Shown here one piece after another: positions 61,679-64,000 of a stretch of DNA of 64,000 nucleotides. Each line of letters begins with the position of its first letter. Position 1 is the first letter of the stretch. Location: positions 1,390,557-1,454,556 of the forward strand of contig CP048620.1 in NCBI GenBank assembly GCA_015698305.1. Direction: 5' to 3'. The DNA comes from Candidatus Nitrohelix vancouverensis. GTDB lineage: Bacteria; Nitrospinota; Nitrospinia; Nitrospinales; VA-1. A program made the translations under genes and the position numbers. Under the pieces are notes generated by a model. The model worked only from the letters and a program-made list of their open reading frames with translations, ran no database searches and was not told the origin of the DNA.

Positions 61679-62524
61679 ATGGATCTCGATCATTTACTGA
61701 CATCTCTGGTTTATCTGAGCGCCTGCATGGCGGTGTTCATCCTCGGTCATGCTTCTTTTTTGCTCCTGCGCAGGGACTACAATATTCAGTATGAACTGGT
61801 GGAGCAGGATAATCCCGCGCTGGCCCTGACCATCAGCGGATTTTATCTCGGCCTGGTGGTCGCCGTCGGCGGGGTTGTGACGGGGCCTTCCCTGGGACTG
61901 GGAGAGGATCTGATTGATTTTTGCATCTACGGTCCGCTGGCGATTCTGCTTCTGCATGTTTCTGCATGGGTCAACGATACTTTTATTCTCACCCGCTTTA
62001 AAATCCGCGAGGAAATTCTGGAGGACCAGAATTGCGGCACCGGCGCGGTGGAGTTTGCGGTGTATGTGGCTTCGGGCATGAATATTTACGGCGCGGTGTA
62101 CGGTATCGGCGGTTCCATTTTCACGACGCTGGGTTTTTGGGCTTTGGGTCAGATGACCCTGGTGGGCTTCGGTTTGTTTTATCCGCGCATGGTGGGTTAC
62201 GACGTTCACGATCAAATCGAAAAGGATAATGTGGCGGTCGGCGTGGCGTTTGCCGGCGCTATTATCGCCGTGGGCAATCTTCTGCGCGCGGCTTCGGCGG
62301 AGGATTTCCATTCCTGGGGCGAAAACACTGCTCTGTTCGCCGGTTACGTTGTCGTGGGCCTGTTACTTCTCCCTGCCGCTCGCAAGCTGACGGATCGCGT
62401 CTTGCTTCCCGGTCAGGATTTGTCCGAAGAACTGGTCGGTCAGGAGCGGCCGAATCTTGGCGCGGCTTTCCTCGAAGCGGGATCGTACATTGGTTCTTCC
62501 TTTCTTGTGACCTCGTGTCTGTAG
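61679..62524 (+). CDS. DUF350 family membrane protein
   Basis: 281 residues with about eight membrane helices in two DUF350 repeats: LALTISGFYLGLVVAVGGVV in the first and VAVGVAFAGAIIAVGNLLRAA in the second. Similar to E. coli YjfL. Followed 23 bp later by the spermidine synthase gene. Function unknown; the cluster suggests envelope stress or polyamine-related modification. Confidence 0.88.
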   Translation: MDLDHLLTSLVYLSACMAVFILGHASFLLLRRDYNIQYELVEQDNPALALTISGFYLGLVVAVGGVVTGPSLGLGEDLIDFCIYGPLAILLLHVSAWVNDTFILTRFKIREEILEDQNCGTGAVEFAVYVASGMNIYGAVYGIGGSIFTTLGFWALGQMTLVGFGLFYPRMVGYDVHDQIEKDNVAVGVAFAGAIIAVGNLLRAASAEDFHSWGENTALFAGYVVVGLLLLPAARKLTDRVLLPGQDLSEELVGQERPNLGAAFLEAGSYIGSSFLVTSCL

Positions 62525-62547
62525 TCTGAGCGTCTTCGCTCGCCGTT

Positions 62548-64000
62548 ATGCAGAATCCTCAATTACCCGGCGGTTTGTCTCCCTCCCGACTTTCATTTTT
62601 TCTCAAGCTCTGCATGTTCGCCACCGGCGCGGCGGCGATGGCTACGGAATACACGCTGGCGACGCTTGCCAGTTACCTGCAGGGCAACGCCATCTTGCAA
62701 TGGACGGTGGTGATCTCCCTGATGCTGTTTGCGATGGGCGTGGGAAGCCGATTCAGCCGTTCGCTGGAAGACCGACTGCTTGACGTGTATGCGGCGACGG
62801 AGCTGGCGCTTTCTCTGCTGTGCGCGGTCTCGGCCCTGTTTTGTTTCTGGGCGTCTTCCTTCATTCAACCGTCGGGCTGGGCGGTGTACCTCATGGCCTT
62901 CGGTATTGGTTTTCTGATCGGTCTTGAAATCCCGCTGGTGGCGCGCATCAACGACCGCTTTGAATCCTTGCGGATGAATATCTCCTCGGTGATGGAATAC
63001 GATTATTACGGCGCCCTGGTGGGCGGCGCCTTGTTCGCCTTTGTGTTTTTACCGGTACTGGGTTTGACCTACACGCCGATGATTCTGGGCGCGGCGAACT
63101 GGCTGGCGGCAGGGCTGATCCTGTTCCCTTTCGCGGATTTATTGAAACGTTCCGCTTTATTGAAAGGCTGTTTTGTCCTGTCGGGACTATTGATTGCGCT
63201 GGCGGCGGCCTTTGCGAAGCCGATCATTTTGTACGGCGAACAGCACAAGTACAAAGATAAAATTGTTTACGAGGAACAGACGCAGTACCAGAAGATCATC
63301 GTGACGCAATGGAAGGACGACTTCTGGTTGTTCCTCAACGGCGGCGTGCAGTTCAGCACTTTCGATGAGGAGCGTTACCACGAGCCCTTGGTTCACCCGG
63401 CGCTGGCCCTGCTGAAAGAGCGGGACCATATTTTATTGCTGGGCGGCGGCGACGGTCTGGCGGCGCGCGAAATTCTGAAGTATGCGGATGTGAAAACCCT
63501 GACGCTGGTCGATCTCGACCCGGCGATGACGAAGCTTGCGAGCGATAATCCTATCTTCACCCGCGTCAACAAGGATGCGCTGAAAGACCCGCGAGTGACG
63601 GTGGTCAACGAAGACGCCTATCAGTTCATTCAGAACACCCAACGAATGTATAACGCGATCATCGTCGATCTGCCCGATCCGAAAACGGTTTCGCTCTCTT
63701 TATTATATACCCAGGGTTTTTACACAGTGGCGAAGCGGCAACTGGCGCCCTTTGGCGTTTTGATAACGCAAAGCTCCAGTCCCTTGTACTCGCGCGAGGC
63801 CTTCCTGTGCATCAAAAAGACGATGGAGGCGGCGGGTTTTTCAGTGGTCCCTTATCAGAATTCCATCCCGACGATGGGGCGCTGGGGATGGAACCTCGGA
63901 GTTTCTTCCGGCTGGCTGGATGCCGGTGCGCTGAAGACGCGATTGAACGAGCAGAATTTCAATACGGCTCCCACGCGATTCCTGAATCGCGATGCCATGA
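62548..64000 (+). CDS. Membrane-anchored polyamine aminopropyltransferase, 3' end outside window
   Basis: At least 484 residues, cut by the right edge. The N-terminal ~215 residues contain six or seven membrane helices (MATEYTLATLASYLQG, LMLFAMGVGSRFSRSL, YDYYGALVGGALFAFVFLPVLG). The C-terminal part is a spermidine synthase domain: EEQTQYQKIIVTQWKD, LFLNGGVQFSTFDEERYHEPLVHPAL, LLLGGGDGLAAREILKY, LVDLDPAMTKLA, NEDAYQF, VDLPDPKTVSLSLLYTQGFY. It should transfer aminopropyl groups from decarboxylated SAM. Confidence 0.92.
   Translation, partial: MQNPQLPGGLSPSRLSFFLKLCMFATGAAAMATEYTLATLASYLQGNAILQWTVVISLMLFAMGVGSRFSRSLEDRLLDVYAATELALSLLCAVSALFCFWASSFIQPSGWAVYLMAFGIGFLIGLEIPLVARINDRFESLRMNISSVMEYDYYGALVGGALFAFVFLPVLGLTYTPMILGAANWLAAGLILFPFADLLKRSALLKGCFVLSGLLIALAAAFAKPIILYGEQHKYKDKIVYEEQTQYQKIIVTQWKDDFWLFLNGGVQFSTFDEERYHEPLVHPALALLKERDHILLLGGGDGLAAREILKYADVKTLTLVDLDPAMTKLASDNPIFTRVNKDALKDPRVTVVNEDAYQFIQNTQRMYNAIIVDLPDPKTVSLSLLYTQGFYTVAKRQLAPFGVLITQSSSPLYSREAFLCIKKTMEAAGFSVVPYQNSIPTMGRWGWNLGVSSGWLDAGALKTRLNEQNFNTAPTRFLNRDAM

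Overview
The window looks like a chromosomal segment of a motile Gram-negative bacterium with moderate GC. The evidence is several lipoproteins with lipoboxes, a filamentous-haemagglutinin-type exoprotein, type IV pilus motors, and sigma-28 and sigma-54 style promoters. No rRNA, tRNA, CRISPR array, transposase or phage gene was seen. The gene mix would fit a deltaproteobacterium-like or Nitrospinota-like lineage, but that is a weak guess.

Layout. 1-6.9 kb: serA (cut by the window edge) with a class V aminotransferase, an acidic zinc-ribbon protein, a dGTPase, a HEAT-repeat membrane protein and an HDOD protein. 7.2-11.8 kb: a large secreted FHA-type protein ending in six FG-GAP-like repeats, followed on the other strand by two tandem paralogous small proteins of unknown family and a small secreted cysteine-containing protein. 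12-22.5 kb: housekeeping and metabolism (LOG-family hydrolase, flavin disulfide reductase, 1-Cys peroxiredoxin, SirB1-like protein, SDR, RfbC, HisA, HisF, LD-carboxypeptidase) and a SpsF-like cytidylyltransferase. 22.7-28.6 kb: five flagellin paralogues and flaG. 28.7-32.2 kb: a REC-REC-histidine kinase, a Gfo/Idh/MocA oxidoreductase and a TPR-like membrane protein. 32.4-37.4 kb: a four-gene ABC-2/GldG/DUF4340 module. 37.8-38.0 kb: a probable structured RNA with 6S-like architecture, then dut and an Nfu-type Fe-S scaffold. 39.5-49.7 kb: TPR lipoproteins, a RodZ-like protein, two PilT-type ATPases, PilC and a PilS-like kinase. 49.8-51.8 kb: a CDGSH protein, an FGE-sulfatase-family lipoprotein and a DUF115/Maf protein. 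51.9-55.5 kb: fliK-flgD-flgE. 55.6-60.8 kb: a YhaN/YhaO-type ATPase-nuclease pair and a K+ channel-like protein. 61-64 kb: a lipoprotein, a DUF350 protein and a membrane-anchored spermidine synthase cut by the right edge.

The most interesting signal is regulatory. Four flagellin leaders (flagellins 1, 3, 4 and 5) each carry at least one hairpin whose 5-6 nt loop presents GGA. The stems and loops differ in sequence between leaders. This is the signature of CsrA/RsmA binding sites. The flagellin 3 leader has three in a row before a GGA-containing Shine-Dalgarno, and the flagellin 4 hairpin matches the core of the known high-affinity CsrA ligand. Sigma-28-like promoters precede flagellins 1, 3 and 4. 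An almost identical one precedes an unrecognised gene at 16770-17516, which suggests a new member of the flagellar regulon. A well-formed sigma-54 promoter precedes fliK-flgD-flgE. Together these suggest a hierarchy in which hook genes are sigma-54-driven, filament genes are sigma-28-driven, and flagellin translation is held by a CsrA-type protein encoded elsewhere. SpsF-like and Maf-like genes near the two flagellar loci suggest that the flagellins are glycosylated.
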